Source of the DNA: Aphelenchoides besseyi
Taxonomy: Eukaryota; Nematoda; Chromadorea; Rhabditida; Aphelenchoididae
Assembly (NCBI GenBank): GCA_024699855.1
Contig: JAMPIQ010000003.1
Span: 5,146,001-5,210,000 of the forward strand
Length of the DNA: 64,000 nucleotides
Reading direction: 5' to 3'
The translations under genes and the position numbers were made by a program. Below are positions 1 through 14,255 of the stretch, one piece after another. A model generated the notes under the pieces. It made no database searches. It had not been told where the DNA came from and saw only the letters and a list, made by a program, of their open reading frames with translations. How positions within the stretch are numbered: position 1 is the first letter of the stretch; every line of letters begins with the position of its first letter.

Positions 1-1837
1 GAACAATTGAATGTTCGTTTACGAATTTGCTGTCAATGTTATTTGTTGTTTAGAATGTTGAATTCGAACAGAACAAATTGCTTCTTTACGAACAAAAGTA
101 AGAGATTAATATCAACGAAAATACCAGGTTTCGTATAGTGCTGAAGAACAAGCCGAAGAGATCAAACGACTCCAGGGCGAATTAGCGGACTTTAATTTTG
201 TGAGTTAGACCGTAAGTTCGTTTATTCGTATTACTTTCAGATAATCGATAGACAAAATACGGGCACAAGCGATTTGAGAGATCTCGAATACACGGTAATG
301 GAAGAGCAAAAACGAACAGAAGAATTGAATGCCGCCGTGGAGTTGCTCTTCAATGAGCGACGAAATGCTGAAGATGCGTGTTATCAATTGGAAACAAAGC
401 AAATCGATGAAGTCCGACAACAAAAAGATGCTGCTATTGACAATCTGGCGAGTGGATAAGCAGTCTACTCATTGACAACAAATTGTAGGACTATGAAACC
501 AAAAACGCTTATGAGGCGGCGAAAACTGAAGCCAAGAGTTTGCGCAACGAATTGGACGAACGACAAAACGAATACGATGAACTGGTCAAAGAGAAAGAAG
601 AACTGGACTTGCAGTTAGCGAATTCATCGTTAAAACAACAAGCGAGTAAGAAGCGAAGACAAAACGTTCAACTCTTCTTGTAGTGATCTTGTACGAACAA
701 ATGAGTGAACTAGAAGGTCGAAAACAAACGATAATCGCCGAAATGGAAGCAGCAGCCGAAACTCCAGAAGCTCAACGAGAACAACTGATTGAACAAATTA
801 AGAAGAATAACGACGAAATAGCAAACATTGAAAAACAGTAGGTTATAGGAAATCGATCTGACTATTGATTCAATTTTAGGATTGAAGAAATGAATAATCA
901 GGTTTCTTTTGGACAAGAAGAACTACACGAACTAGAAAACGAAGTTGTTTGACCTTTGTTCTCTTTTTATTAGCTTCTTTATTTCTAGTTTGAATTGGCT
1001 GCCGGAGAGAAAAACGATCGATTCCGAGAACTAAAACAAAAAGAACGTCAATTGGATGATTTTCTAAGCACATTCGACGTCAAAAAGCTGGAAGCTGAAA
1101 ATGCCGTGGGTGATAGTCAGCTTACTGTCGTGCGGTTGTTGCGTTTGATCTCGGCGAATTGTCGTGACGAGTTAGCGAACGTTACGGCTTTAGACGAATC
1201 AGCAATGGAAATAGCGGTTCAGGGCGCTACTTCAGCCAACGAACTTCAAGATCTTCATGTGTAAGAACCTAGTGCTTTGAGGCGATTTGTTCGATTTTAC
1301 CATTTAGACGACTGCAAGAAGAAATGATTGGATTGAACGAATCGGAAAAACGGTTGAAAGCCGAAATGGAAAGTATGAGGCAGCAACAAACGGAAAGATT
1401 CCAAACAAAAATGAGCATGAAAGAGTTTGGAAAGTATCGAGACGAAGCAGAAACTCGAAAAAAGGTTGGGTCCGATTATTTGATGTCGATTACATGCAGT
1501 CTAGGAGTTGGAAGATCGGGCGTCTGAACTGTCAATCGAGGTAGCAGCCAAACAAACCGAATCGATTAAATTGGACGATCAGCTCAGTAATATGATTAGA
1601 CGTTTGTCTCAATATCCGCACTTTCCGAAGCTGCGCGATCTTCGACGTCGAATTGAGATTGCGGAAGACGAGCGTAAATCTCTACAAAGCCAGCTGGATG
1701 CAAAGCTTGCAGAAGTCGATTATCAACAGTTGAAAGCTCAGGTTTGTGTTGTTTACTGTGTAGAAACAAAACAGTTTTAGGTCTTTCAACTTCGCACAAT
1801 GTACAATCAAAGTCTAATTGAGTCGCTGGGACGTTAG
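1..1837 (+). CDS. IFT74: IFT74 homologue, intraflagellar transport B coiled-coil protein (5' partial)
   Basis: IFT74 is a core IFT-B subunit that pairs with IFT81 and carries cargo along cilia; in nematodes it acts in sensory neurons. The window opens inside the gene. Exons 54-97, 139-199, 241-447, 489-645, 684-837, 880-946, 989-1260, 1308-1464, 1505-1741 and 1781-1837 join in one frame; 1-12 may be the tail of a further exon. The product is almost pure coiled coil. Local matches to remembered vertebrate IFT74 are strong: LQGELADFNF, LYEQMSELEGRK, RELKQKERQLDDFLSTFD, and the end MYNQSLIESLGR. Introns are 38-47 nt. The intron 448-488 starts with GC (gcgagt), because no GT donor keeps the frame. 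An AATAAA lies at 1856-1861. Identity rests on memory of the family; I am confident of it. Confidence 0.85.
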
Positions 1838-4040
1838 TTGTTTCGAGAGTTGTCAAATAAACCAAGTTCAATTTCGAATGCAAAATCGTTTAAAAGCGTC
1901 GGAGTCTTCTGAAGTCTTCACACATTAACCTGTTCACGTAACATACAATTAGCGCTCTTGAGGTCGGAATCCGACGAATAAAAAACACGAAAAGGTTCCG
2001 CTTTAAACTCAAAAACGTGGAACGAATGTTTGTTTTTGGGTTGTTTATGCGCGTCGATGAGCGCGAACCTCAATTTTTCATCGGCATTCGACGATCCGAC
2101 GCTTCTTTTTTGGAATGTTCGCAACGTTCTGCGTGAATGAGAAGCTCAATTTCCACGACTCTGTGCAATTATTCTACGCCATGAAGCTCGGAGATGTCAT
2201 AACGGAATGATGACTTCCAACTGTGTGGCGTCATCAACCTGACTTTTCACGAACACATTCCACGCTGACTCACAACTCTTTTTTTCTGATGCGCATCTCT
2301 TCTCGCGTCCGACTTCCGATTTTTTGTACTGATTTTGCGCTCTGATTAAAACGTCGACATGGACGTGAATTCCGAGCTCATCGGGTCACGAAGCGCAGTC
2401 GATGGCACTCACCTCATTTTGCCATTTTAAGCGGCGCAGGAAGACGCTCGCGTGGGTTTTTGGAGAGCGACAGTTTCGATCTCATTGCCGACTGTCATGC
2501 GCGTTCGAATTCACTTTTGTGGCACCGCGTTTGAAAGAACTCGTCTTCAGGGTGCGGATTCGCTTCTGTGGTTTCCGAAAGTATTTTGGGGACATGAATC
2601 ACATTTGGGTGCGTCTTCTTCGTCGTTTACATTAGTCGTTGAGCTTCGAAGAAAAAGTGGTTTCGATGACACGAACTCAACGATCGATGATAACGAGCGG
2701 ATTGCTTCTCGGAATCTTGTTCCTCTCGTTTACACACCATCTAATTTTATTAACAGAGTGGTTGGCGGATTTCAACTCTCGACTTGAGAACACGCGCCGT
2801 TTTAGCAATTAACCCGATTTGCCGCCTGAATACTCCGAATGGCGCTATTTCAAAGTTTCCGCTTGTTTGGCATTTTTTGTGTCATCGAATTTGCGATCGT
2901 TCCATTTTTTCGCATTTCCAGTTTTCCTTTCAGATTTCAAGTAAACGAACATCGACACTTAAGAAGTGATCTCGGGGCCCCGTTAGCCGTTCGTTTGAAA
3001 TGGCTCCGCTCTTTCACACGGTAAGTCTCTTGAAATAACGACTGCAAAGTTGCATAATCAAAATCTGCAACTAGGTCGCTGAAACCGCGCAACGACTTGA
3101 ACCGACCAACCGGTTTGGTCGACAATCTCTCTCCAACTAACAGTTATCGTCAAGTGTTTGGCAATTGACCATCCGCCCTTTTCAAATCGTCCACTTCGTC
3201 CGTCGAACTAAAAACGGTCTCCGTTGTTCCCTCGAGCGATTTTCTTTTATTCTTCGTAATCAGCGAGCAAAAAGCGAAAGTGTGAGAGCGCAACACACGA
3301 TTGAGTGGTCGCATGAAGCGGACGGTCACTTTGCTGTGGCCAAAAAAATCGGCCACGGAGCGTTTCGTTGTGCTCCGGTAGTTTTTTTTCGAGCGTACAT
3401 TCACGCCTCGTCGAAGATTTGATTTCATTTGTACAGCACGTGGCGAAACCATCAAACCTCAACGTCCGTCACCTCAATTCTCTCTCGTCGACAATCGACT
3501 GCGCAGCGAAGTGGCATCCCGAGACAATTTACTCGTCCGGTCGCCAAATTTCGAGTCGCGCGATCTCGAGGTCACAACAACAACAGTCGGAACCGACCGC
3601 TCATTTTCCTCTGTGCAGCCCTGATGATGGGAATCCGCTGTTGACGTATCAGCCGAATGTTTTGACCAGTTCATCAGCTCGAAAATCGCCGTTCCGCCGT
3701 GCGGATCGTTTTTAATTGCATGCGAAATGGACGCTAAAACGGAGGCCGCTTTCGTGGCTCGTCCGCTTGCTTTCGATCGTCGCCGTTAATCGCATTTGAT
3801 CGTCTCATCTCCACCTGCGATTATTACGCGACGTCAATTCGCAGAGTCGTGAGTTGCGCAAGTCGAGGTACATCGACGAGCTTTTGCAACTCACGATAGC
3901 GATCGCTTACTCCTGTTGAAGTTTTTCGGCCAACAACTTCAACCAACCGCTTTTGTTGTCGCCATTTCTTCTTGATTCATTTCCTACTGTTAGCATTAAA
4001 CATTGCATTGATTTCGTTTGTTCTTCGAAAACGCCGATTC
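1838..4040. other. Intergenic region without a recognised gene
   Basis: The poly(A) signal of IFT74 (1856-1861) lies at the left edge. The rest has open frames on both strands (for example 2452-2787 and 3368-3715), but none joins to neighbours with matching splice phase or resembles a known family. It probably holds the promoter and possible 5' leader of the LIM-transglutaminase gene. Confidence 0.5.
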
Positions 4041-4052
4041 TCTACATTTCAG
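4041..4052 (+). promoter_or_regulatory. Splice acceptor immediately before a start codon (cis or trans)
   Basis: The sequence tctacatttcag ends exactly one base before ATG. It has the shape of a nematode 3' splice site. It could accept a spliced leader or a 5' UTR exon. It argues against using the upstream in-frame extension from 3972. Confidence 0.5.
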
Positions 4053-6860
4053 ATGGTCAAAGAAACGTGTCACCGCTGCGCTAAAGCGGTCTATCCAACC
4101 GATAAAGTTGGTCCTCTGAAGGATTCGAGTTACTTTCATCACGGCTGCTTCAAATGTTACATTTGTGGTACACGACTGGCAATCAAAACCTACTGCAATA
4201 ATCGAGATGACATCGATGATCGCGAGGTTTACTGTGCCAATCACGTACCGAATGCCAATCCTCATGATCCAATCCCAAATCGAACATCGAAATTGAACGG
4301 GAAATCAACACCGACTGCGCAGAATGATTTGCGTTGGGCAGATGCTGGAATGCAGGACATGAAAATTGCGCACGCAATGAAGGCAACTCAAGTGACCAAA
4401 CCTTATCCAAAAATCAAACACGAAGGAGCCAAATATGCAGTCGTAAGTTACAAGAACTCCACTTTACATAAAACAGTTATTCAGGACTACGATGCTCAAA
4501 CACGTTTAGAACTGATCCATAGACGAGTGGAAGATGATTTATATCGGACGTGAGTGTACAATTTGAATAGAATCAAGGAACATTGTCTGATTGCAGGTTC
4601 AACGAAGAAAGACGTCGGGAGCTGGAACAATTTCAAGAAGAGACAAAGGTCATTGAAACACGTTTTCAACAAATTCATTCGAATTCAAATTTCAGGAAGA
4701 ATGGGAGAAGGCATTGGCTGATTTTGCACGAAGATACGAGAGAGGATCTGCGAATACCGATCAAAAAGAAGATCTAGTACGACAATTGACTATTAAACGT
4801 GATCGAAAACTCGAAACATTAACTCATCGACGAAAGGAACGCGAACGACACAAAACAACCGAATTGTTTGATCGCCAAGCAGTGGAAATGCTTGATTTGT
4901 TTCGTCAAGCACGACAAACAAAAGTGAGTTGCTGGTTTCCATCTAAATACATTGATTGACTGATAGCAAGAAGATCGTAATGGTGATTATGAAGAAAGTT
5001 ATTCTGCTTCCGCTCCATCGTATCCAAGTACTCCACCGCCGCCTCAGCCAGCTGTTTGTAGCAAACGGAACATTTACACGGACACAGCGGTATTCGAACA
5101 TATCGATCAAGTTGCCATCAGCATTGCGCAGTCGGATGTCTCCACATTCACCGATCTTGTGCGCACTTTAATCAGCGGCGCTCGTTCGGACGTTGAGAAG
5201 GCACGAGCAATTTACCGTTGGATTACGGTTAAGAATTTAAACGTGATGGTGTTTGACAACGATCTTGAGAACGATTCTCCGATGGGTCTACTGCGTGGTA
5301 TTAAATATGGAACAGAAAGCTATCATGTTCTATTTAAACGACTATGCAGCTATGCGGGACTTCATTGTGTTGTCATCAAAGGATACAGTAAATCTGCTGG
5401 CTACCAGGTAGTTAGCAGCTAAATGCTTTGAAATCATCTTTGGATTTTTCAGCCAGGAATGAAATTTTTGGATACGAAATTCAGAAATACGTGGAATGCT
5501 GTTTACGTCGACGGAAACTGGAGATTCGTTCAATGTATCGTAAACTCTGATTGACACACAGTTCATCTTAATTTCCAATCTTTCCAAAAATGTTTTAAAC
5601 GTAATCCAAAATGTCTTGATCTTTGGAGAGCTTGTTAATTAGAAGGAACCATCCAAAATGAACTGTGTGTTAACAAGAGCGTACTATAGGTAATTGGGGC
5701 GCAAGACACTTGGTAAATGCAAAAGATGGACCAAGACAATCTTCACCACAACAACAAGAAAACAATCTTCGCTACTCTTACGATGACCATTACTTCTTAA
5801 CACCAAGTGAAGTACTTAGTTCTTCAAAATGTAGCTTTTAATAAGCTTTTAGGAATTCATTTACGAGTTCTTTCCTAATGAACCGGCTTGGCAACTGTTG
5901 GAAAGACCAATTAGTTTGGAGCAATTTGAACGTTTACCGTTTGTAAGATCGTTGTTTTTCCGTTACGGATTGCGATTCACGAACCCACGACTGGAATCTG
6001 TTATTCATGCCGATGAGAACGGTGCTGCTAATATTTCTATTGGAATCGATCGAGAGTCGAGCAATAATCTGATTTTCCATTACAATCTTCGCTTCTACGA
6101 TTCGGAAGAGACCGAAGTCGAGGGTCTCAGTTTGAAGAGATTCGTAATGCAATCGTCGCTCAACAATTCGGTTCTCTTTCGTGTCCATGTGCCAACTACT
6201 CGACCGCTACTTCTCGATGTTTTTGCTAATGCCGTTTCCACCGAACACTATTTGACCGGCCAGCCGATTAAGTTCAAGAGTGTTTGCAAGTTTAAGGTAT
6301 TAACCGGTTTACGTACTCCTCTAATTTCAACTATCAGATTGTTTGTGATTATGCCGATTACGTTATGGTTCCGCTTCCTTCATGTGCTTCGGGAGAATGG
6401 GGTCCACGAAAAGCCTATCGACTATTCAACTTACTTCCGTGCACGCACGAAGACGCGATTATCAATTGTGGACAATATTGTGAGATCCGATTCAAGTAAA
6501 TTGCAATTTTAGTTGATTACAAAATCGTATAATTGCAGAATGTTAAAACCACTGGCCGAGTTCGTTGCAAATCTCCATCGAAATGGTTTGGTTCTCATCA
6601 AAGAAAACAAATCTGAATTCGTTTCAGGTGTTGACGATCGTCATTTACAACGTTGTGTACAAACGAATGTTCGCGGTGATGATGTGATAATAAATTTGGA
6701 ATTACCAGATGAAGGACAGTATGGTGAGTCAATGGAAGAAATAATAATGGCTGCTATAGGTCTGGACATCTACACACGTGAGGCGATTCCTACCCTTATC
6801 AATGGAAAACAACTACTTACTCACTGTTGCAAATATTTGCTAAACGCGCGAGTTGAGTGA
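4053..6860 (+). CDS. ltd-1: LIM domain plus transglutaminase-like protein (hillarin / LTD-1 type)
   Basis: Eleven exons (4053-4442, 4485-4549, 4597-4648, 4696-4923, 4967-5407, 5453-5534, 5690-5811, 5853-6296, 6338-6495, 6539-6723, 6760-6860) give about 755 aa, the usual length for this family. Residues 5-70 form one LIM domain (CHRCAKAV, HHGCFKCYICG, CANH). A charged coiled-coil linker follows, then a transglutaminase-like domain from about residue 300 (RSDVEKARAIYRWITV, FRNTWNAVYVDGNWRFVQC). The normal catalytic Cys and His positions read YGTESYH and NTWNAV, so it is probably a non-enzymatic, cytoskeleton-linked scaffold, as known for hillarin. The gene lies between IFT74 and the convergent CWC27 gene. 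The start at 4053 was chosen because an acceptor abuts it and LIM begins at once. Confidence 0.9.
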
Positions 6861-7066
6861 TCCAGAAGTGAATTCGACTTTCCATAAACTTGCCAACTTG
6901 CGGCTCCCGCGTGATTTCTAAATGACCTCTTCGCTTCTTCGTTTGATTTTCCATGACCGTTAATTAACTATAACACTTCTCAGTTGTTCAAAACAATAAA
7001 CTATAACAATCGAGATCTTAATTTATAGACAAACTTAATGTCTCCCAACATACAAGAACAAAACAG

Positions 7067-8927
7067 TTAGATTTCCTCACGTTTTCGTCGATTCATTTTG
7101 TTTCGTGGATCACTAATATCATACCAATCTTCGGATTCTTCACGCAAATTGGCGTCGAGTGCTTTTGTAACTCCCGACGTGTCTTCGGGAGCTACGAACG
7201 TGTTGCCCATCCACGTTTCACTCACGTCGTCAGTTGCCTCCTCATCAAAGATGGCTTTTTGATTCGAGTCATCGACTACTTCGGTTTCCATCACTTCTTC
7301 TTCCTCCTCTTCATAGTCGGGCATCATATCGGCGGGTAGTTTGCGTTTCTTTGGGATTGCACCTTCTCGAATTAACTCTTCCCGACTCGGCAAATCACTA
7401 ATGTCGACGTTTTTATTAGTGAGAATATCCTGGACTGTTCCGCGTTTCATGGTCGTTTGGAAGCGTTGAAGAAAATGCATAGACTGAAATTTTATTCCGA
7501 TAAAACAATCGTTGAAAAGTTTGCCTACTTGACTTTCACGCTGAGGATCCTGTTGTGAAACCACTCCTTTTGTTTTGGATTTGAATTTGAGTTTCGCATT
7601 TTTGTACTGTTTCATACCACTAGACAATGATGAATCGTCTAAATTTCGACATTGAAATAAAACAGTAGATAATCATGATTACCATTTGGATCAGCTCGTT
7701 GTTTTGGTCCTCTGACAGCTTTCATGTATTCCTTTTGCAAGGCCTTTACTTGAGCAGCCAATCGTTCTCTAAAAGCAAACGTCAAAAGAACTCTTTTACA
7801 TGTTCAATTTACTTTTCAGCTAATTTCTCTTTTTCTCGTTGTTCATCGAAAGCATCCGCGTAATTTGGATCATCTTCGTTGTCGCTATGGTCTCGTTGTA
7901 ACTTTGACTTTTTCCCTTTTAATCGCTCTTTAACTTTCGATAACTGAGAAGTCCCTTCAGTCTCTTCATCGTCTTTCTAAAAGCTACAATAACCCTAGAA
8001 TCACATATAAACCAACTCACACCATAAATACCCAACTCTTCTGGTTGCACTGCCAACGTTTTACTCAACTTTTCATCGTCCAAAACATCGTGAGCACTTT
8101 TACCTTTGAATGTCTGCAAGTAAAGTGTTTCTATCTGGCCTTTTAAATGAGAGTCTACCTTACTGACCGTATTAATGATTTCTTCCTCTTCCTCTATTTC
8201 ATCACCAAAGGACAAAAGACCCGTGTTTTTGTTCGTTGGTTTCTTGTCCTTTTGTTGAGAATCACGATCCTTTTTGCTTTTCTTTTTCGGTTTCTCATCA
8301 GGCAATCGACGAGGTACAATGTCGTTAAATGGATTGGAGATAATTCGCACGCCGGTGATCTTCTCACTTCTAATCGGTTTGTTTTCTGAATCGACTTCTG
8401 CCTCGTTAATAACCAGAAAATTGAAAATTGTTTTGCCGGTAATCTGAAATATTGTAGATTATAAGGTTAATAAAGTTCTCAACTACCTTTCCAAACAACG
8501 TGTGTTTGCCATTGAGTTCAGGTGTTGCTCCTAAAGTGATGAAAAACTGCGATCCGTTGAAACCGTCCGAATTCGCAGCCATTGCAACTAAACCACGCCG
8601 GTTGAATCGAAGACGTTGATGTGGTTCAATCTAAACCAAATTGTCAATTCATTCAACAAAAAAATCAGAAGTGACCTTAAAGTCTTTTTCAAAGATCGAT
8701 TTTCCTCCTTCGCCCGTGCCCGATGGGTCTCCTGTTTGTACAATGCAATCTTTGATTATAGTGTGAAAGGTGCACTGATTGTAGTATCCTTCCATGCACA
8801 ATTGAATGAAATTTCGACAAGCAATTGGAGTCTCTTTGGACCAAAGTTCGATATCGACGTCTCCCATGGTTGTTTCCAAACAAACCTTTCCATTTGTCGA
8901 TGGCTCGGTAATGTACTGATTGCTCAT
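7067..8927 (-). CDS. CWC27: CWC27-type spliceosomal cyclophilin (peptidyl-prolyl isomerase family)
   Basis: CWC27 is a spliceosome-associated cyclophilin of activated B complexes. The N-terminus MSNQYITEPSTNGKV and the cyclophilin core (TTMGDVDIELWSKETP, CRNFIQLC, GGKSIFEKDFK, FNRRGLVAM, GSQFFITLG) match the CWC27 subgroup. The tail is acidic and lysine-rich and ends YDISDPRNKMNRRKREE, close to the human C-terminus. A 45-nt intron (8114-8158) must be removed between NTVSK and TFKGKSAHD although the frame stays open across it, so a simple ORF call would insert a false segment. The gene is convergent with ltd-1 (206 nt apart) and follows the TPI gene on the same strand with a 274-nt gap. Confidence 0.9.
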
Positions 8928-9201
8928 GATCTAATGACACAACTGTTTCCTTAGTAGACTGTGTTTGTAAAAGTAAGATTTTGATTCTAGCACAACGGTT
9001 GTGTTTTCAAGACAGAATGGTTGTAATCGTTTATGTAATCTAACGGCATAAATATAACTGTGCAAGAACATAATTAGCCACCTAACAGAACGCTACAAAT
9101 TGACCAAATTAAAAACTGAATCCAAACATCGGACATCGCAATTGGAATCTAATTTCTACAGGAACTCGCCAATTTGTTCACGTTATTTGGAAGTAAAGAG
9201 C

Positions 9202-10112
<911 letters not shown>

Positions 10113-10444
10113 AGTTGCAAGATAACAGACTGAAAAACAAATTAAACTGCGATCAGAAAAGACGCTGCGATTCCAAATACGCGCATTCAAAGTGCCGACC
10201 GAAAGATCGAGTGAACAGAAAATGCGACAACAATCACGCCAATCGTTGCCCGTGAACTCCGATCTCATTGCCGTGTCTTGCAGTTTGGATCCAAAACGTT
10301 GGAGAGAGCTAGCATTGGTAGGAACAAACAGAAGCTGTGCTTATTTTAACCAAGTCAATCTGATAGTTTCGTGCCAATTTTCCGCGATTGATCCTGTATT
10401 TTTGTTCTATTACAAATTTTGTTTCAGAAATTAACAGCGGAACG
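10113..10444. promoter_or_regulatory. Divergent promoter region between TPI and SND1
   Basis: Both flanking genes start here and are transcribed away from each other. A TTTCAG acceptor lies about 16 nt before the SND1 start codon, which suggests a spliced leader or a 5' UTR intron. No specific factor sites were recognised. Confidence 0.5.
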
Positions 10445-13400
10445 ATGAGTAACGGAACGACCACCGCCAATACGATGAAGCGCGGACTCGTGAAGATGGT
10501 GGGTTACAATCGTGTTTCGGTTTCTAGTCAACTTCTGTTTTAGGTGCTTAGTGGAGATTCCGTCGTGATTCAAGGACCAGCAACAAACGGACCGCCAAAA
10601 GAATTGACGGTATCGTTTGCAAACGTCGCCGCACCTCGACTCGCCAAACGTCCAACCGAAAACTCGGCTGGTACGTCTGATGAGGTTTGTTGATAGCCGT
10701 AGTTGCATAGGATTCTAATTGAAAGTTTTCAGCCGTACGCATGGGAAGCGCGAGAATTCCTCCGGCGTCGATACGTGAACAAGCAAGTCGTTTTCGTTCG
10801 CGACTACGTGACACCAAGTGGACGCGAACATGGACGACTTTACTTCGGTGGCACAAGTAGGCGAACAACTCGCTGAATTTCCTTAGCTGAACTGCTTTCA
10901 GGCATTTCGGATGCAGAAAACATCGTTGAATTGGGCGTTCGAGAAGGTTGGTTGGAAGTGCGACAAGGGAAGCAAGTGGAGTGAGTTGAATTTGCTTTTA
11001 ATTCTTATAATTCACGTAAAATTGTTTAGCGAACAAGTCCAAAAGCTCTTGGATGCACAAGAGGAAGCGAAAGCAGCAAAGAAGGGCCGTTGGGCTGGTG
11101 ACTCAAACAATCACATTCGAAACATCAAGTGGCAATTCGACGATCCAAAACAACTCGTCGAACAGTACAAAAACACTCCGATCGACGCTGTGGTTGAGCA
11201 AGTTCGAGATGGTAATTGTATCGTTGCAACATTACTTTTATGATTTTTTTTAGGAAACACTGTTCGTTGCTTTTTGCTTCCATCGTTCGAATATGTGACC
11301 GTTGTCTTCAGTGGCGTGAAGGCAAGTTATTCTTGTAAAACAATTGAATTGAATTTGAGTTTTAGGCTCCGAGTCCAAGCACCAGAGATGGTCGATCGGA
11401 AGAATACGGAGACGAAGCTAAATTCTTTGTTGAAACTCGTCTGCTACAACGGGAAGTAAAAGTAACGTTGGAAGATGTCTCTGGTCAAAACTTCATTGGA
11501 TCAGTCATTCATCCGCGTGGTAATATTGCCGAGTTTTTGTTGAAAGAAGGACTTGCCAAATGTGTTGAGTGGTCGTTGAGTAAAGTATCTGGTGGTCCTC
11601 AGTCGTTGCGTGAAGCTGAACGGTAACAATCCCGAAACAAGCTCAATTTATTGGTTTTTTAGTTATGCTAAACAAACGAAACTTCGACTATGGAAAACAT
11701 TCGCTGGAAACTCAATGGCTACCGCTGATAAGAAGACATTTGGAGCGCGAGTTATTGAAGTTGGATTGGGTGATTCGCTCATTGTTCAAAAAGATAATGG
11801 CGAAGAGATCAAAATCTTCTTGTCTTCTATTCGTCCACCACGACGTGAAGGTGCAGCAGAAACCGGGGCTGGAGCTCGACAATTCCGTCCGGTGGGTAGT
11901 AGAAGCGAACAAAATTGATCGAACTTACTGTTTAGCTCTACGATATTCCTTACATGTTTGCCGCACGTGAATTTATTCGTAAACGTGTGATTGGAAAACG
12001 AGTCGAAGTTTCGATTGACTACCTGCAACCCAAAAGCGACCAGTTTCCCGAGAAGTTGTGTTGCACTGTTTCTTATAACGGGCAGAATTTGGCCGAACAA
12101 CTGGTATCCAATGGACTTGCGACGGTAAGAACGAGCTATTGGGCGCAGTAACAACGAAAATATTCAGGTCGTTCGACACAGACAAGATGACGAGCAAAGA
12201 TCCTCGCATTATGATGATTTAGTTGCAGCGCAATCAGCAGCAGAACAATTGAAGAAAGGATTGCACGGCGATACGGATGCAAAATCGTCAACTGTACGCG
12301 TTCAGGAATTACAAAGTAAGTCGGAAACGATAAGCAAACCAACTTTCAATCATTTAGATGACCTGGCTCGTTCCAAACAATTTTTGCCCTATCTCCAACG
12401 TTCAAATCGACCCGAAGGAATTGTTGAATTTGTTGGAAGTGGATCACGAATGCGTATTTATGTGCCGAAAGAAACGTGTGTTATCACATTCCTTCTCGGT
12501 TCGATCACTTGTCCACGTGGCACCAAAATGGTTGCCGGAAAAGTTCAACAAACTGGAGATCCGATTGCTGAAGAAGCTTTGAAGTTTACGCGTTCGCAGG
12601 TCTTGCAACACGAAGTTCAAATCGAAGTGGAATCCGTCGACAAAACTGGTGGCTTCATTGGTAACCTGTTCATCAAACCCGAAGGCAGCAGCAGTTTCAA
12701 CATAAATCTTTCCGAACGTAAGTTTTGTTTTTTTCCATTTGCACTTATTGGCAACAACTTTCAGTTCTTCTTGCTCAGGGATTGGCTCAAGTGCATTTTT
12801 CGGCTGATCGTTCTCGTTATTACAATCAGTTCGTTGCCGCTGAGGAGACTGCGAAGAAAGGTCGATTGGGACTATGGAAGGATTACGTCGAAGAAGGCAA
12901 AGATGGAGCAGGAGAACAGGCCGCAAACGATTTATCAGATCGCAAATTGAACTTAAAGAAAGTTCTCGTTTCTGAAGTGCAAAAAGGTCTTCACTTTGCT
13001 GTCCAGAATTATTCAGACGGTAGGTTCATTATTTGAACAATAATATTCGTGACATTTAGGACCAACGATCGAGAAATTGATGAACGATCTACAACGCGAG
13101 ATGAAAAATCACGAGCAGTCATCATACAATCCACGTCGTGGTGAAGTCTGTGCTTGTATTTTCAAAGAAGTGAATCTGTGGCATCGTGCTCGTGTCGAAG
13201 GAATCAAAGCTGGACGTGCCGATGTGTTTTACATTGATTTCGGCAATCGTGAAAACGTCGATGTGAATCTCTTGGCCCCATTACCGACCACGCTCGTTTC
13301 TCAACCGCCGTTATGTCGCGAATATAAATTGGCGTTGGTTCAAGTACCAAACGACAAGGACTTTGCCGATGAAACCGACAACGCATTTCGTGAGATCTGC

Positions 13401-13772
13401 ATGTCTGCTCCATACTTGGAACTGAATGTGGAATACAAAGCTGGAAACGTTGAAGCAGCAACGCTCTACTATCCCAACGAACAGGAAGAGAAGCCGGTTG
13501 ATGTTGGAAAAACGTTGATTGCCGACGGCTTGGCATTGGCCGAAGTACGTCGCGAACCGCGTTTTAAATCATTGGTATGTTTTCCACTTTTTTGCATATT
13601 GAACAAGAATGTCATTTTAGGTGGCTGAATATCAAGAAGCCGAGAAGAATGCACGTCGTGAACGTTTGAACTTGTGGCGATACGGTACGTTATTTTTTGT
13701 TTTCAACTTTAAATAAAATATTTCAAATTCAAATTTTTTGTTTCAGGTGATTTCACTGGAGTTGATGTTTAG
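10445..13772 (+). CDS. SND1: Tudor staphylococcal nuclease (Tudor-SN, p100 coactivator)
   Basis: SND1 is a cytoplasmic and nuclear RNA-binding protein linked to RISC, RNA decay and splicing. About a dozen exons join to give a product of roughly 900 aa, the normal size. Four staphylococcal-nuclease-like (OB-fold) repeats are visible, each with the typical mid-repeat arginine or lysine clusters ([47 protein letters not shown]). A Tudor domain follows ([37 protein letters not shown]), then a partial fifth nuclease fold ending [16 protein letters not shown]. Introns are mostly 40-50 nt. The gene is divergent from TPI and convergent with GTF3C5. Confidence 0.96.
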
Positions 13773-14255
13773 ACGGAGATACGCAAAAATCATATCGTTT
13801 AGTCAACAAACCGAAGTCTAATTTATTTCTGTTAATTTGTCTTAAAATGCTAAAAACTATGTCGTGATTGTTATAAAGTATTGCTGCGATAGAAATAAAT
13901 GTTTATTTGTAATTAAGAGTTGAGCAGAAACTGCAATTGTTCTTGCAATCTTCACTTACAAACTGAAGGAATAAGTGTCTGTTTACTATTACTGTTCTCT
14001 TTGAAGTACCTAATGTACCAGAAATTGGCGTTTACGTACCCGACTGCGTGTTTTCTGATCATGCATTTCTACTATTTTAGAAGTAGAAGCTAATAGTTAA
14101 CTCGACTACCCAAACCTCTATCAGTAATTTGCAGTCGAGTGCAATGAATTTATTACCGTTTGCTTGCATTTTGTTTCTGACTTCAAGTGTAAACTGTTTC
14201 ATGAAAAGTTTGAGTTCATTTATCAATGATTTCAACGAATACAATAAGTTGGGAT
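13773..14255. terminator. Convergent 3' intergenic region with poly(A) signals
   Basis: It separates the stops of SND1 (+) and GTF3C5 (-). AATAAA at 13894-13899 serves the SND1 transcript. A TTTATT at about 14150 would read as AATAAA for the minus-strand gene. No ORF of interest. Confidence 0.55.

Noticed and set aside
2452..2787. 111-codon plus-strand ORF
   Set aside because: No family motif, overlapped by other equally long frames, and no phase-matched neighbours.
3972..4052. In-frame N-terminal extension of the LIM protein with a hydrophobic stretch
   Set aside because: It contains tctacatttcag right before the ATG at 4053, so it reads as intron or leader; a signal peptide does not fit a cytoplasmic LIM scaffold.
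8159..8389. Plus-strand ORF over the CWC27 gene
   Set aside because: Antisense of the acidic, lysine-rich CWC27 tail.
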